A stretch of DNA of 64,000 nt from Streptacidiphilus jeojiense (GTDB taxonomy: Bacteria > Actinomycetota > Actinomycetes > Streptomycetales > Streptomycetaceae), in NCBI RefSeq assembly GCF_000719095.1, contig NZ_JOEH01000016.1, positions 62,001-126,000 of the forward strand, given 5' to 3'. The notes under the pieces were generated by a model. That model did not search any database and was not told the origin of the DNA. It saw only the letters and a program-made list of their open reading frames with translations. The position numbers were made by a program, and so were the translations under genes. Positions 25,053 through 33,794 of this stretch are shown in pieces; positions within the stretch are counted from its first letter, which is position 1, and each line of letters opens with the position of its first letter.

Positions 25053-26657
25053 TCAGCTGGCGGCGGCTCCGGACGGCGATTCCGAGGCGGTGCCCGCCGC
25101 GGCCGACGACGCGTCCGCCGACGGGGTGACCGAGGGCGACGGGCTGTCGGAGGCGCCGGCGCTGGCGCCGGCCGACGTGGAGGCACTGGCCGAAGCACTG
25201 GCCGAGGCCGTCGCGGACGCACTCGGCGCCGCACTCCCGGAGGCCGGGGCCGAACCCGACGGCTTGGCCGAACTGCTCGCGGACGCCGTGCTGCTGGGCG
25301 CGGTCGTGGGCGTGCCGGAGCTCCCCGACGAACCGCCGGAGGACGACGAACCGCCGCTCTGCGTGCCGGTGACCGGTCCCGGGCCTATCGGCTGCGCCCC
25401 GGTCGCGCCCTTCGGGATGGTCGGCGCCTTGTAGGAGCCGAGCGAGGGGCTGTCCGGGTCGGGCCGGACCGCGCCGAGGATCGGGTTCTGCGCCATCGGC
25501 GTCACATGCACCACGGCGCCGGTGTGCGGCGCCTGGATCACCAGTCCGCCGCCGATGTAGATGGCGACATGGCTGGCGCCGCTGAAGTAGACGATCAGGT
25601 CGCCGGGGCGCAGCGCGTCCAGCGGCACATGGGTCAGCTGCGCCCACTGCATCTCGCTGGTGCGCGGAATGGCCACGCCGGCGTGCAGCCAGGCCTGCGA
25701 GGTGAGCCCGGAGCAGTCGAACCCGGCCGCGTACGGGCCGCTGCCGCCCCAGACGTACTCGGCGCCGATCTGCTGGAAGGCGTAGGCGACGGCCGCCGCC
25801 CCCGCGGCGGAGGGCTTCAGGTTGTCCTTGCCCAGCACGCCCGAGGCCAGCAGCGCGGTCTGCGCGGCGTCGGCGTCCTTCTGCTCCAGCTGGGACAGCT
25901 CCTGCTGCTGGACGCCGGTGAGCGAGGCGACCTGCTTGCGGATCTGGTCCAGCTTCTTGTTGATGGTGTCCCGCTGCACGCCCTGGGCGGCGACCAGCTG
26001 CGCGGCGTGCGCCTTGGCCTCGACCGCAGCGGCCTTCGCCTGCACCAGTCCGGCCTGGTCGGCCTTGAGCTGGGCGATGAAGGCGGCCTGGGACTTGCCG
26101 GCCATCGCCAGCAGCTCGCCGGTGTGCAGTGCCTGCTCCGGGTCCTGGGCCGTGAGCAGCTGGCCCAGCTGGGAGAGTTCGCTGTTGCGGTACTGGGCCG
26201 TGGCCAGCTGTCCGGCGATGGTGGTGCCGTTGTCCACGGAGGTCTGCGCGTTGTCGACCAGGACCTGGAGCTCGGCGTCGTCGGCCTGCGCCTGGGTGAG
26301 CTGCTCGGTGAGCTGGTCGTAGGTCTGCGTCGCCGCCTCGGCCTGCTGGTAGGTGGCGTGCAGCTGGTCCAGGATCGGCTGCAGCGTCTTCTCGGCCTGG
26401 GTGAGCGCGTCCACCGAGCCGTTGGTCGCGGTGGCGGTCGCGGTGGCCGTCGAGCCGGCGGCGAAGGAGGCACCGGCCGTCGGCACGACCACCAGCGACG
26501 CGGCGACCAGCAGCAGCCCGCAGCGCAGCACGCCTCTGAGCCACGGCCTGGTGCCGGCGCTCAGCGCGCCCGCACCCCCCGCCGTGCCCTGGATCCTGCT
26601 CCGTGCCCCGCCGCCGACCCTGCCCCTGCTGCCGCCACCTGTGCCCCGCACCGACAA
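25053..26657 (-). CDS. Secreted NlpC/P60 peptidoglycan hydrolase
   Basis: A 534-residue secreted D,L-endopeptidase of the RipA/NlpC-P60 type. It has a basic N terminus with a hydrophobic signal segment (about 40-65, ending near GASFAAG), a coiled coil of about 190 residues with repeated Gln/Ala heptads, and the NlpC/P60 domain (about 290-400) with catalytic cysteine in FDCSGLTSQAW, histidine in ASHVAIYIGGG and a third polar residue in IQAPHTG. The last 120 residues are a Ser/Ala-rich disordered tail. It would cleave peptide stems during growth or division. A start nearer the signal peptide is possible. Confidence 0.88.
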   Translation of the reverse strand: MSVRGTGGGSRGRVGGGARSRIQGTAGGAGALSAGTRPWLRGVLRCGLLLVAASLVVVPTAGASFAAGSTATATATATNGSVDALTQAEKTLQPILDQLHATYQQAEAATQTYDQLTEQLTQAQADDAELQVLVDNAQTSVDNGTTIAGQLATAQYRNSELSQLGQLLTAQDPEQALHTGELLAMAGKSQAAFIAQLKADQAGLVQAKAAAVEAKAHAAQLVAAQGVQRDTINKKLDQIRKQVASLTGVQQQELSQLEQKDADAAQTALLASGVLGKDNLKPSAAGAAAVAYAFQQIGAEYVWGGSGPYAAGFDCSGLTSQAWLHAGVAIPRTSEMQWAQLTHVPLDALRPGDLIVYFSGASHVAIYIGGGLVIQAPHTGAVVHVTPMAQNPILGAVRPDPDSPSLGSYKAPTIPKGATGAQPIGPGPVTGTQSGGSSSSGGSSGSSGTPTTAPSSTASASSSAKPSGSAPASGSAAPSASATASASASASASTSAGASAGASDSPSPSVTPSADASSAAAGTASESPSGAAAS

Positions 26658-26927
26658 TCCCCTCGCTCCCCGTGCACTGCCTCGGAGATCCTTCCACGCC
26701 GCACCGACATGTGGCAGAGGCCGTCACGCTTTCTCACCCGGATCTCAGCCGCCGCCGGTCCCCGGGCCGCGAGCCGTAGCCAGCGAACCAGCCGCACGTG
26801 AATGTGACACAGCTCTCTCCGGAAGGCCCGCTGAACGAATCCACCCTTCCACTTCCCAGACGCCGCATGGTGATGCGTCCCGATTCGCCCCGCTTCAGCT
26901 GTCACAGCAACTTCAGATCGGCCGTCA
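26658..26927. other. Intergenic region between divergent nlpC/P60-type gene and pit
   Basis: About 340 bases separate the two divergent starts. Apart from the PHO box beside pit I see no clear element. I looked for a c-di-AMP (ydaO) riboswitch, often found before Streptomyces cell-wall hydrolases, but did not find its conserved blocks. Confidence 0.5.
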
Positions 26928-26949
26928 GTTCACTTTCCGTTCACCCGAT
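26928..26949 (+). promoter_or_regulatory. PHO box (PhoP-type direct repeats)
   Basis: GTTCACTTTCC and GTTCACCCGAT are adjacent 11-base units matching the Streptomyces PhoP direct-repeat consensus (GTTCACC type); a weaker third unit, GTCCCTACGGT, follows. The box lies about 50 bases before the pit start, so phosphate-dependent control is likely. Confidence 0.75.
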
Positions 26950-26996
26950 GTCCCTACGGTCGGCCACGACGATTCCGCTGAGACGATTGTTTGGTA

Positions 26997-28169
26997 ATGG
27001 AACACATCTCGTTCCTGGTGACCGTCGTGATCATCACGGCCCTCGCCTTCGACTTCACCAATGGCTTCCACGACACCGCCAACGCGATGGCCACCTCCAT
27101 CGCCACCGGCGCGCTGAGGCCGAAGGTCGCGGTCGCGATCTCCGGTGTGCTCAACCTGGCCGGCGCGTTCCTGTCGGTGGCCGTCGCCAAGACGATCTCC
27201 GGCGGACTCGTCGACGAGAAGGCGGGCATCCAGCCCGCGGTCGTCTTCGCGGCACTGATCGGGGCCATCATCTGGAACCTGGTCACCTGGCTCCGGGGGA
27301 TCCCGTCCAGCTCCTCGCACGCCCTGTACGGCGGGCTGATCGGCGCCACCCTGGTCGCGGTCGGGATGCACGGCGTGCACTTCGACGTCGTGGTCACCAA
27401 GATCCTGATCCCCGCCGCCGCCTCGCCGATCGTGGCCGGCGTCGCCGCCTGGGGGGCGACGAAGATCGCCTACCGGACCACGGCCAAGGGCAGCAAGAAC
27501 GTCAACAACATGGGCTTCAAGTTCGGCCAGATCGCCTCGGCCTCGCTGGTCTCACTGGCCCACGGCACCAACGACGCCCAGAAGACCATGGGCGTGATCA
27601 CCCTGACCCTGGTCACCGCCGGTGCCGTCGCCCCCGGCTCCAACCCTCCCACCTGGGTCATCGTCAGCTCCGGCCTGGCCATCGCGCTCGGCACCTACCT
27701 GGGCGGCTGGAGGATCATCAGGACCCTGGGCAAGGGCATCGCCGAGATCGAGGCCCCGCAGGGCTTCGCCGCGCAGACCGCGTCGGCCACCGTCATCCTC
27801 ACCTCGTCGCACATGGGCTTCGGCCTGTCCACCACCCAGGTCTGCTCCGGCGGCATCATGGGCGCGGGCAAGGCCGGCCCCACCGGCCGGGTCAACTGGT
27901 CCACCGCGCGGCGGATGGCGTACGCCTGGGGCCTCACCCTTCCCGCGGCGGCGCTGCTGGGCGGCGGCGGCGCACTGCTGGTCGACCGCGGCGCCGTCGG
28001 CGAGGTGCTGCTGGCGATGATCGGCGTGGGCGCCAGCGCCTGGATCTACGTCCTCTCCCGGCGGCAGCGGATCGACGCCGGCAATGTGGTGGACGTCCCC
28101 GCGGTCGGCGAGGGACCCGCCGCCCCACTCACCCCCGTACCGGCCGCCAGCGGCCCCATCGCGGCCTAG
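26997..28169 (+). CDS. pit: Pit-family inorganic phosphate transporter
   Basis: A 390-residue membrane protein with about ten hydrophobic segments. Both PiT signatures are present: FTNGFHDTANAMATSIATG near the N terminus and HGTNDAQKTMG in the second half, which form the phosphate and cation path of these low-affinity symporters. ATG 26997 is chosen over TTG 26991; the ribosome site is weak. A PHO box precedes it, and a small membrane protein follows 13 bases after its stop, an arrangement typical of Streptomyces pit loci. Confidence 0.92.
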   Translation: MEHISFLVTVVIITALAFDFTNGFHDTANAMATSIATGALRPKVAVAISGVLNLAGAFLSVAVAKTISGGLVDEKAGIQPAVVFAALIGAIIWNLVTWLRGIPSSSSHALYGGLIGATLVAVGMHGVHFDVVVTKILIPAAASPIVAGVAAWGATKIAYRTTAKGSKNVNNMGFKFGQIASASLVSLAHGTNDAQKTMGVITLTLVTAGAVAPGSNPPTWVIVSSGLAIALGTYLGGWRIIRTLGKGIAEIEAPQGFAAQTASATVILTSSHMGFGLSTTQVCSGGIMGAGKAGPTGRVNWSTARRMAYAWGLTLPAAALLGGGGALLVDRGAVGEVLLAMIGVGASAWIYVLSRRQRIDAGNVVDVPAVGEGPAAPLTPVPAASGPIAA

Positions 28170-28182
28170 GAGGTTGCACACC

Positions 28183-28416
28183 ATGTCGATTCACTGGGCC
28201 GCACTCGGCAACACCTTCGGCGTCAGTCTCCTGATCACCCTCGGCGTGGTCACTGCGTTCTGCCTGGGCATCTCGGCGCTGTCGCGCCGCGAGGCCGTCC
28301 TCGCGGACGGCGGGTCAGCGGTGCGGGGCGGCGGGGCGCTGGTGGTGGCCGTGGTCGCGTTCGCCGCGTGCGCGGCTGCTGTCGGCTACGGGCTCTACCT
28401 GATCGCGGGGGCCTGA
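28183..28416 (+). CDS. Small two-helix membrane protein, Pit partner
   Basis: A 77-residue protein with two hydrophobic segments (about 10-32 and 51-74) and a short basic loop SRREAVLADGG. A strong AGGAGGT lies before ATG 28183. It follows pit directly and is probably co-transcribed and under the same phosphate control. Small proteins of this kind accompany pit genes in Streptomyces; a role as transporter subunit or regulator is only inferred. Confidence 0.7.
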   Translation: MSIHWAALGNTFGVSLLITLGVVTAFCLGISALSRREAVLADGGSAVRGGGALVVAVVAFAACAAAVGYGLYLIAGA

Positions 28417-28448
28417 GGGTTCTTCGGCTGCGGGCTGTGCGTGGCTTG

Positions 28449-28535
28449 TCGCGCAGTTCCCCGCGCCCCTGGGGGACTGCAACTGAACCGCTGAGGGTCA
28501 GTTGCAGCTGCATAGGGGCGCGGGGAACTGCGCGA
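28449..28535. terminator. Dispersed palindromic module, copy 2
   Basis: Arms of 22 bases (28449-28470 and 28514-28535) are perfect complements, with the same core as copy 1. An inner hairpin TGCAACTG...CAGTTGCA is also kept. It lies between the stops of the convergent Pit-partner and membrane-protein genes. Confidence 0.85.
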
Positions 28536-28561
28536 TCAACCATGCACGGCCCGCACCAGCC

Positions 28562-29611
28562 CTACTCCCCCACCATCTCCCGCCCCTTCCCCGGGCGGAT
28601 CCCGGTGACGACCAGGGAGACCACCAACCCCACCACCGCCCACACCACCAGCACCAGCAGCGGCTTGGTGATCGCGGTCCCGTCGAAGTAGGCGATCGAG
28701 CGGGCCAGGCTGGTCCCCGCGCCGTTGGGGAGCCAGGGGCCGATGGCCCGCCAGAACGGCGGCATCAGCGGCGGAGGGAAGACCCCGCCCGCGCTGGGGT
28801 TGCCCAGGACCACGAAGAGCAGCACCGCCACCCCGATGCCGACCACGTCGAAGAGGCATTCGAAGGCCATGGTGACGGCGCCGACCGCGAAGACCACCAG
28901 CGCGCCGACCCCCCACAGCGCCACGATGCTCCCCGGCAGCGCGTTGAGGACCGGTCCGACCACCACCGCACCGCCGATCCCGGCCGCGATCGAGTACAGC
29001 GCCAGCACCGCGAGCCGGATCACCGCCCGCTCCCGGTTCGCGGGGCGCGAGCCCGCGCTGATCCCGAGGATCGAGGCGACCAGGTAACCGCCCACGCACA
29101 GGCCCACCGCCAGGTAGAACGAGGACAGCCCCTCGGCGTCCCCCGCCGCCAGCGGCACCAGGTCCTCGGTGGTGAAGGTCCGGCCCTGCTGCTGCTCCAC
29201 CCCGGTCATGGTCGTCTCGATCGCGGTGGCCAGGGCCGGGCCGGAGGCATTGGCCACCAGCAGCTTGTCCTCGGTGCCGGTCGCGTTGAACAGCAGCGCC
29301 GAGTAGACCTTCTGGTCCAGGATCTGCCGGCGGGCCGTCGCCTCGTCCGCGACCGCCCTGGCGTCGAGGACGTCCTTGGGGAGCGCGTTCAGCTGTGCCA
29401 CCAGCTTGTCGCCGACCTGGGCCGGGGCGACCACCGCCATCGACGCCCGGTGCGGATAGGGGTGATGCAGCGCCCCCACATAGGAGACGATGAAGCCGAG
29501 CTGCAGCCCCAGCACCCCGACGACCAGCAGAAACGCCCGGGCGGTGACCGCGTCCCGCAGTTCCGCGCCGAAACCGCGGCGCGCCCCTGTCCCGCTCATG
29601 CCACTGGCCAT
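28562..29611 (-). CDS. Membrane protein, DUF3533/ABC-2-like
   Basis: A 349-residue protein with one N-terminal membrane helix (about 27-48), an extracytoplasmic loop of about 110 residues and five or six helices in the C-terminal half. This layout, with LNALPKDVLDARAV and VYSALLFNATG in the loop, resembles the YhgE/Pip and DUF3533 proteins related to ABC-2 permeases. No ATPase gene is adjacent. ATG 29611 is chosen; ATG 29599 is possible. The function is unknown. Confidence 0.55.
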   Translation of the reverse strand: MASGMSGTGARRGFGAELRDAVTARAFLLVVGVLGLQLGFIVSYVGALHHPYPHRASMAVVAPAQVGDKLVAQLNALPKDVLDARAVADEATARRQILDQKVYSALLFNATGTEDKLLVANASGPALATAIETTMTGVEQQQGRTFTTEDLVPLAAGDAEGLSSFYLAVGLCVGGYLVASILGISAGSRPANRERAVIRLAVLALYSIAAGIGGAVVVGPVLNALPGSIVALWGVGALVVFAVGAVTMAFECLFDVVGIGVAVLLFVVLGNPSAGGVFPPPLMPPFWRAIGPWLPNGAGTSLARSIAYFDGTAITKPLLVLVVWAVVGLVVSLVVTGIRPGKGREMVGE

Positions 29612-29693
29612 GGTGACCGTCCGTCCATGTGTCGCACCGTCAGGAACGTCTACAAATCAGATAATTCGTAGCAGTTCTTCGGCGCCGACCCGG

Positions 29694-30926
29694 TCACCCC
29701 ACGCCGTACGCGCCCGAGGGATCCTCGATGATCCGACGCACCGTCACCAGCGCGGCCCCCAGCAGCGCCCCGGCCCGTCCCAGCCCGGACGCCGACAGCG
29801 CTCCCGGCTCCCACGGACGGACCGTCACCCTGGCCGCCAGCTCCGCCCGCATCGCGGGCAGCAGCCACTCGCCCAGCTCGGCGTAGGCGCCGCCGAGCAC
29901 CACCGCCTCCGGGTCGACCAGGTTCACCGCGCCGGCCAGCGCGGTGCCCAGGGCCGCGCCGGCCTGCTCCAGCGCCCGCCGCACCGGGGCGGACCCCTCC
30001 GCGGCCCGCTTGGCCAGCAGGGCGACCCAGTCGCCGGCGGCCTCGGGCAGCCCGGCCGAGGCCAGTACGGCCCGCTCGCCCGCGTACTGCTCCAGGCAGC
30101 CGTGGGCCCCGCAGGGGCAGAGCGGTCCGTCCGGGTGCACCGGAACATGGCCCAGCTCGCCCGCGAATCCGCGCGCCCCCCGGAACAGCCGTCCGCCGAC
30201 CACCAGCGCCGCACCGATACCGGCCTCGGCCGACACATGGACGAAGTCCACCGGGGCCGGCCCCTCGGCCTCACCGGCCGTGCGCCAGAGCTCGGCCAGT
30301 GCGCCCAGGTTGGCCTCGTTCTCCACCGACAGCGGCAGTCCGAGCAGCTCGGGCGGCAGCCGCAGCTCGCGCCAGCCCAGGTTGGCCGCGTGCACGACCG
30401 TCCCGGCCGCCGCGTCCACCAGCCCGGGGACCGCCAGTACCGCGCCCACCGGGCGCAGCTTCAGCGCCTCCGCCTCGGCCAGCAGTTCGGCAGCCAGCCC
30501 GCCCAGGTCGGCCAGCACCTCGTCGGCCGGGCGGCCCCGGTTGGCCGAGGCGACCCGGCGCTGCACCCGGACCTCCCCGCTCAGGTCGACCACGCAGGCG
30601 GCGAGGTGCTCCACCCCGACCTCCAGGCCCAGGCCGGCCGGGCCCTCGCTGCTGAGCACCAGGGCGTTGCCGGGCCGCCCGACCCGCCCGCTCGGCGCCG
30701 GACCCAGCTCGCTGACCAGGCCGGCCTCGTGCAGCGTCACCACCAGGGTGGACACCGCCGCCCTGGTCAGCCCGGTGCGGGCGGCGACATCGGCACGCGA
30801 CAGCGGGGCGTGCGCGGCGACGGCGCCCAGCACCACGGCCAGGTTCTGCCGGCGCATGCCCTGCTGGGACGCGGGACGGCGCTGCCCGCTCCCGGTCGGG
30901 CTCGGGCTCTGGCTGTGGCTCGGCAT
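29694..30926 (-). CDS. ROK-family repressor (xylose type)
   Basis: A 410-residue ROK regulator. It has a winged helix-turn-helix (SRADVAARTGLTRAAVSTLVVTL), then the sugar-kinase-like ROK domain with the zinc motif CPCGAHGCLEQYAG preceded by GELGHVPVH. The usual kinase ATP site is only partly recognisable, as in XylR/NagC-type repressors. It follows xylB on the same strand after 55 bases and is near divergent xylA, so control of the xylose genes is the obvious inference. Confidence 0.88.
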   Translation of the reverse strand: MPSHSQSPSPTGSGQRRPASQQGMRRQNLAVVLGAVAAHAPLSRADVAARTGLTRAAVSTLVVTLHEAGLVSELGPAPSGRVGRPGNALVLSSEGPAGLGLEVGVEHLAACVVDLSGEVRVQRRVASANRGRPADEVLADLGGLAAELLAEAEALKLRPVGAVLAVPGLVDAAAGTVVHAANLGWRELRLPPELLGLPLSVENEANLGALAELWRTAGEAEGPAPVDFVHVSAEAGIGAALVVGGRLFRGARGFAGELGHVPVHPDGPLCPCGAHGCLEQYAGERAVLASAGLPEAAGDWVALLAKRAAEGSAPVRRALEQAGAALGTALAGAVNLVDPEAVVLGGAYAELGEWLLPAMRAELAARVTVRPWEPGALSASGLGRAGALLGAALVTVRRIIEDPSGAYGVG

Positions 30927-30937
30927 GGGACCCCTGT

Positions 30938-30968
30938 GCTCTCAGCGGTGCAGCGCTCTCAGCGGTGC
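30938..30968. repeat. 14-bp direct repeat between xylB and the ROK gene
   Basis: GCTCTCAGCGGTGC occurs twice with a 17-base period in the short spacer before the ROK start. It may be an operator pair or a slippage duplication. Confidence 0.6.
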
Positions 30969-30981
30969 GTCGTTCCGTCGC

Positions 30982-32418
30982 TCATACGGTGGGCTGGTCA
31001 AACAGACTTCCGGATCGGTGCAGCGTATCCGCGATCCGTTCCAGCGCCGCGTCGTCCTTGGGCAGCGGCTCCAGCAGCCGGCCCGCGGAGGTGCCCCAGC
31101 GCCGGGCGACCTCGTCCGCGCGCTCGCCGGTGAGCAGCGCCGCGGCCTGCGCCGCCGCGCCCAGCGCCACCAGCTCGCCCGCGGCCGGGATCCGCACCGG
31201 CCGCCCGGACAGCCGGCGCACCGTGTCCTGCCAGGCCTTCCCCTGCGCGCCGCCGCCGATGAGCAGCAGTTCGGTCCCGGGGTCGATCTGCTCGCCACCG
31301 GCGACCAGCACCTGGTCCAGCGCCGCCAGCAGCGAGTAGGCGGCGCCGTCGTAGGCCGCCTGCAGCAGCTGGCCGCCGGTGGTGTCGTGGCGCAGCCCGT
31401 GTATCAGCCCGGAGGCGTAGGGCAGGTCGGGGGTGCGCTCCCCGTCGAAGTACGGCAGCACCACCGCCGTGCCGCCGGGCTCCACGGCCTGCCGGTCCAG
31501 ACCGAGCAGGGCCGCGGTGCGGTCCACAGCCAGGGTGCAGTTGAGCGTGCAGGCCAGCGGCAGCCAGTGGTCCAGCGCGTCGGCGAAGCCGCAGACGGTG
31601 CCGGACGGGTCGGCCGGACGGCCCCGGGTCACCGCGTAGACCGTCCCGGAGGTGCCCAGGCTGAGCACCGGACGGCCCGGGGCGAGGCCGAGGCCCAGTG
31701 CCGCCGCCATGTTGTCGCCGGTGCCGGCCGCGACCAGGGTGCCCGGACGCAGCCCGGTGCCGGTGCCGGCCAGCACCTCGCCGGCGGCCTTTCCGGCCTC
31801 CACCACGGTCGGTAGCATCCCGGCGTCGAGGCCCAGCCGGGCCAGCAGGTCGAGGTCGTACCCCTCCGGGGTCCACCAGCCGGTGCCGGAGGCGTCGCCG
31901 CGGTCGGTGGCGGCGGCCCCGCTCAGCCGACCGGTCAGATAGTCGTGCGGCAGCCGCACCGCGGCGGTGCGGGCGGCGGCCTCGGGCTCGTTCTCGCGCA
32001 GCCAGGCCCACTTCGCGGCGGTGAACGAGGCCCCCGGGACGCTCCCGGCGCGCTGCGCCCAGGTGTCCCGGCCGAGCTCGGCCACCAGCGCGGCGGCCTG
32101 CGGCGCCGAGCGCACGTCGTTCCAGAGCAGGGCCGGGCGGACCGGCTCACCGTCCGTGTCCAAGGTCACAAGACCGTGCTGCTGGCCCCCGACCGAGACC
32201 GCGGCCGCCCGCTCGGCGTACCCGGTCGCGGCCACCGCCTGACCCAGCGCCCGCCACCACTCCCGCGGGTCGCTCTCCCGTACCGCGCCACCGCTCACGG
32301 TGTGCGCGGCCCGGCCCTCGCCCAGCACCGCCCCCGTCGCCACATCCACCGCCACCGCCTTGGTCGACTGCGTGGAACTGTCGATCCCGATGACGACTTC
32401 ATTACTGCCGACCTGCAC
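30982..32418 (-). CDS. xylB: Xylulokinase
   Basis: A 478-residue FGGY carbohydrate kinase that phosphorylates D-xylulose to xylulose 5-phosphate. The N-terminal phosphate loop reads VVIGIDSSTQSTKAV, the middle has SLGTSGTVYAVT, and the C-terminal FGGY-like part has LIGGGAQGKAWQDTV. GTG 32418 follows AAGGAGG. It is divergent from xylA across a 110-base region with a candidate operator, and is followed by the ROK regulator. Context decides xylulose over other FGGY substrates. Confidence 0.93.
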   Translation of the reverse strand: MQVGSNEVVIGIDSSTQSTKAVAVDVATGAVLGEGRAAHTVSGGAVRESDPREWWRALGQAVAATGYAERAAAVSVGGQQHGLVTLDTDGEPVRPALLWNDVRSAPQAAALVAELGRDTWAQRAGSVPGASFTAAKWAWLRENEPEAAARTAAVRLPHDYLTGRLSGAAATDRGDASGTGWWTPEGYDLDLLARLGLDAGMLPTVVEAGKAAGEVLAGTGTGLRPGTLVAAGTGDNMAAALGLGLAPGRPVLSLGTSGTVYAVTRGRPADPSGTVCGFADALDHWLPLACTLNCTLAVDRTAALLGLDRQAVEPGGTAVVLPYFDGERTPDLPYASGLIHGLRHDTTGGQLLQAAYDGAAYSLLAALDQVLVAGGEQIDPGTELLLIGGGAQGKAWQDTVRRLSGRPVRIPAAGELVALGAAAQAAALLTGERADEVARRWGTSAGRLLEPLPKDDAALERIADTLHRSGSLFDQPTV

Positions 32419-32466
32419 GAATCCTCCTTGGTGGGGGTCGGGGGCTTCCGCTCCCGACGAGCTGAT

Positions 32467-32496
32467 ACTAATTTGTTTATCGCGATGACGAATAGT
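32467..32496. promoter_or_regulatory. Candidate xylose-operon operator
   Basis: An AT-rich 30-base stretch contains the perfect palindrome ATCGCGAT (32479-32486) and outer ACTA/TAGT arms, between the divergent xylB and xylA starts. It is the likely binding site of the ROK repressor and covers promoter positions for both genes. Confidence 0.5.
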
Positions 32497-32528
32497 CTCC
32501 CCGCCCCGCATCTTCTGGAGTCGTACAC

Positions 32529-33701
32529 ATGACCGACCTCACACCCACCCCCGCAGACCGCTTCACCTTCGGCCTCTGGACCGTCGGCTGGCAGGGCCGC
32601 GACCCCTTCGGCGACGCCACCCGCCCCGCCTTGGACCCGGTCGAGACCGTGACCCGGCTCGCCGAGCTCGGCGCCTACGGCGTGACCTTCCACGACGACG
32701 ACCTGATCCCCTTCGGCTCCTCGGACAGCGAGCGCGAGGGCCACATCAAGCGCTTCCGCCAGGCCCTGGACGCCACCGGCATGACCGTCCCGATGGCCAC
32801 CACCAACCTGTTCACCCACCCGGTGTTCAAGGACGGCGGCTTCACCACCAACGACCGCGACGTCCGCCGCTACGCGCTGCGCAAGACCATGCGCAACATC
32901 GACCTCGCCGCCGAGCTGGGCGCCACCACCTACGTCGCCTGGGGCGGCCGCGAGGGCGCCGAGTCCGGTGCCGCCAAGGACGTCCGGGTCGCGCTGGACC
33001 GCCTGAAGGAGGCCTTCGACCTCCTCGGCGACTACGTCGTCTCGCAGGGCTACGACATCCGCTTCGCCATCGAGCCCAAGCCCAACGAGCCCCGCGGCGA
33101 CATCCTGCTGCCGACCATCGGCCACGCCCTGGCGTTCATCAACTCGCTGGAGCACGCCGACCGCGTCGGCCTCAACCCCGAGGTCGGCCACGAGCAGATG
33201 GCGGGCCTCAACTTCCCGCACGGCATCGCCCAGGCGCTGTGGCACGGCAAGCTGTTCCACATCGACCTGAACGGCCAGTCCGGCATCAAGTACGACCAGG
33301 ACCTGCGCTTCGGCGCCGGCGACCTGCGCCAGGCCTTCTGGCTGGTCGACCTGCTGGAGTCGTCCGACTACGCGGGCCCGCGCCACTTCGACTTCAAGCC
33401 CCCGCGCACCGAGGACATCGACGGCGTCTGGGCCTCGGCCGCCGGCAACATGCGCAACTACCTGGCCCTCAAGGCCAAGGCCGCCGCGTTCCGCGCCGAC
33501 CCGGCCGTGCAGGAGGCGCTCCGCGCCGCCCGCCTGGACGAGCTGGCCCAGCCCACCCTGGCCGAGGGCGAGTCCCTGGCCGACCTGCTCGCCGACGACT
33601 CCGCCTTCGAGGCCTTCGACGTCGAGGCCGCCGCCGAGCGCGGCATGGCCTTCGAGCAGCTCGACCAGCTGGCCCTGGACCACCTGCTCGGCATCGCCTG
33701 A
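32529..33701 (+). CDS. xylA: Xylose isomerase
   Basis: A 390-residue class I (actinobacterial-size) xylose isomerase converting D-xylose to D-xylulose with two divalent metal ions. Catalytic and metal-site signatures are [40 protein letters not shown] and [14 protein letters not shown] 32529 follows CTGGAG. It is divergent from xylB and separated from the convergent subtilisin gene by a perfect 15-bp hairpin. No xylose ABC importer is in view. Confidence 0.97.
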   Translation: MTDLTPTPADRFTFGLWTVGWQGRDPFGDATRPALDPVETVTRLAELGAYGVTFHDDDLIPFGSSDSEREGHIKRFRQALDATGMTVPMATTNLFTHPVFKDGGFTTNDRDVRRYALRKTMRNIDLAAELGATTYVAWGGREGAESGAAKDVRVALDRLKEAFDLLGDYVVSQGYDIRFAIEPKPNEPRGDILLPTIGHALAFINSLEHADRVGLNPEVGHEQMAGLNFPHGIAQALWHGKLFHIDLNGQSGIKYDQDLRFGAGDLRQAFWLVDLLESSDYAGPRHFDFKPPRTEDIDGVWASAAGNMRNYLALKAKAAAFRADPAVQEALRAARLDELAQPTLAEGESLADLLADDSAFEAFDVEAAAERGMAFEQLDQLALDHLLGIA

Positions 33702-33725
33702 CAGCAGGTTCCGTCCGCACGAGCC

Positions 33726-33766
33726 GCGGCGGCGGTCCGTCTCCCCCGAGAACGGACCGCCGCCGC
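33726..33766. terminator. Bidirectional terminator, 15-bp perfect stem
   Basis: GCGGCGGCGGTCCGT (33726-33740) and ACGGACCGCCGCCGC (33752-33766) are perfect complements around an 11-base loop, between convergent xylA and the subtilisin gene. Confidence 0.85.
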
Positions 33767-33794
33767 ACCACTCCCCCGCTGCTTCAACTCCCCG

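Noticed and set aside
22375..26727. Minus-strand open frame of 1450 codons
   Set aside because: It is antisense to the YdeP-type oxidoreductase and has a composition of Arg/Gly/Pro/His typical of shadow frames in GC-rich DNA.
26658..26927. Possible c-di-AMP (ydaO) riboswitch before the NlpC/P60 gene
   Set aside because: Such riboswitches are common before Streptomyces wall hydrolases, but I could not find the conserved blocks on either strand.
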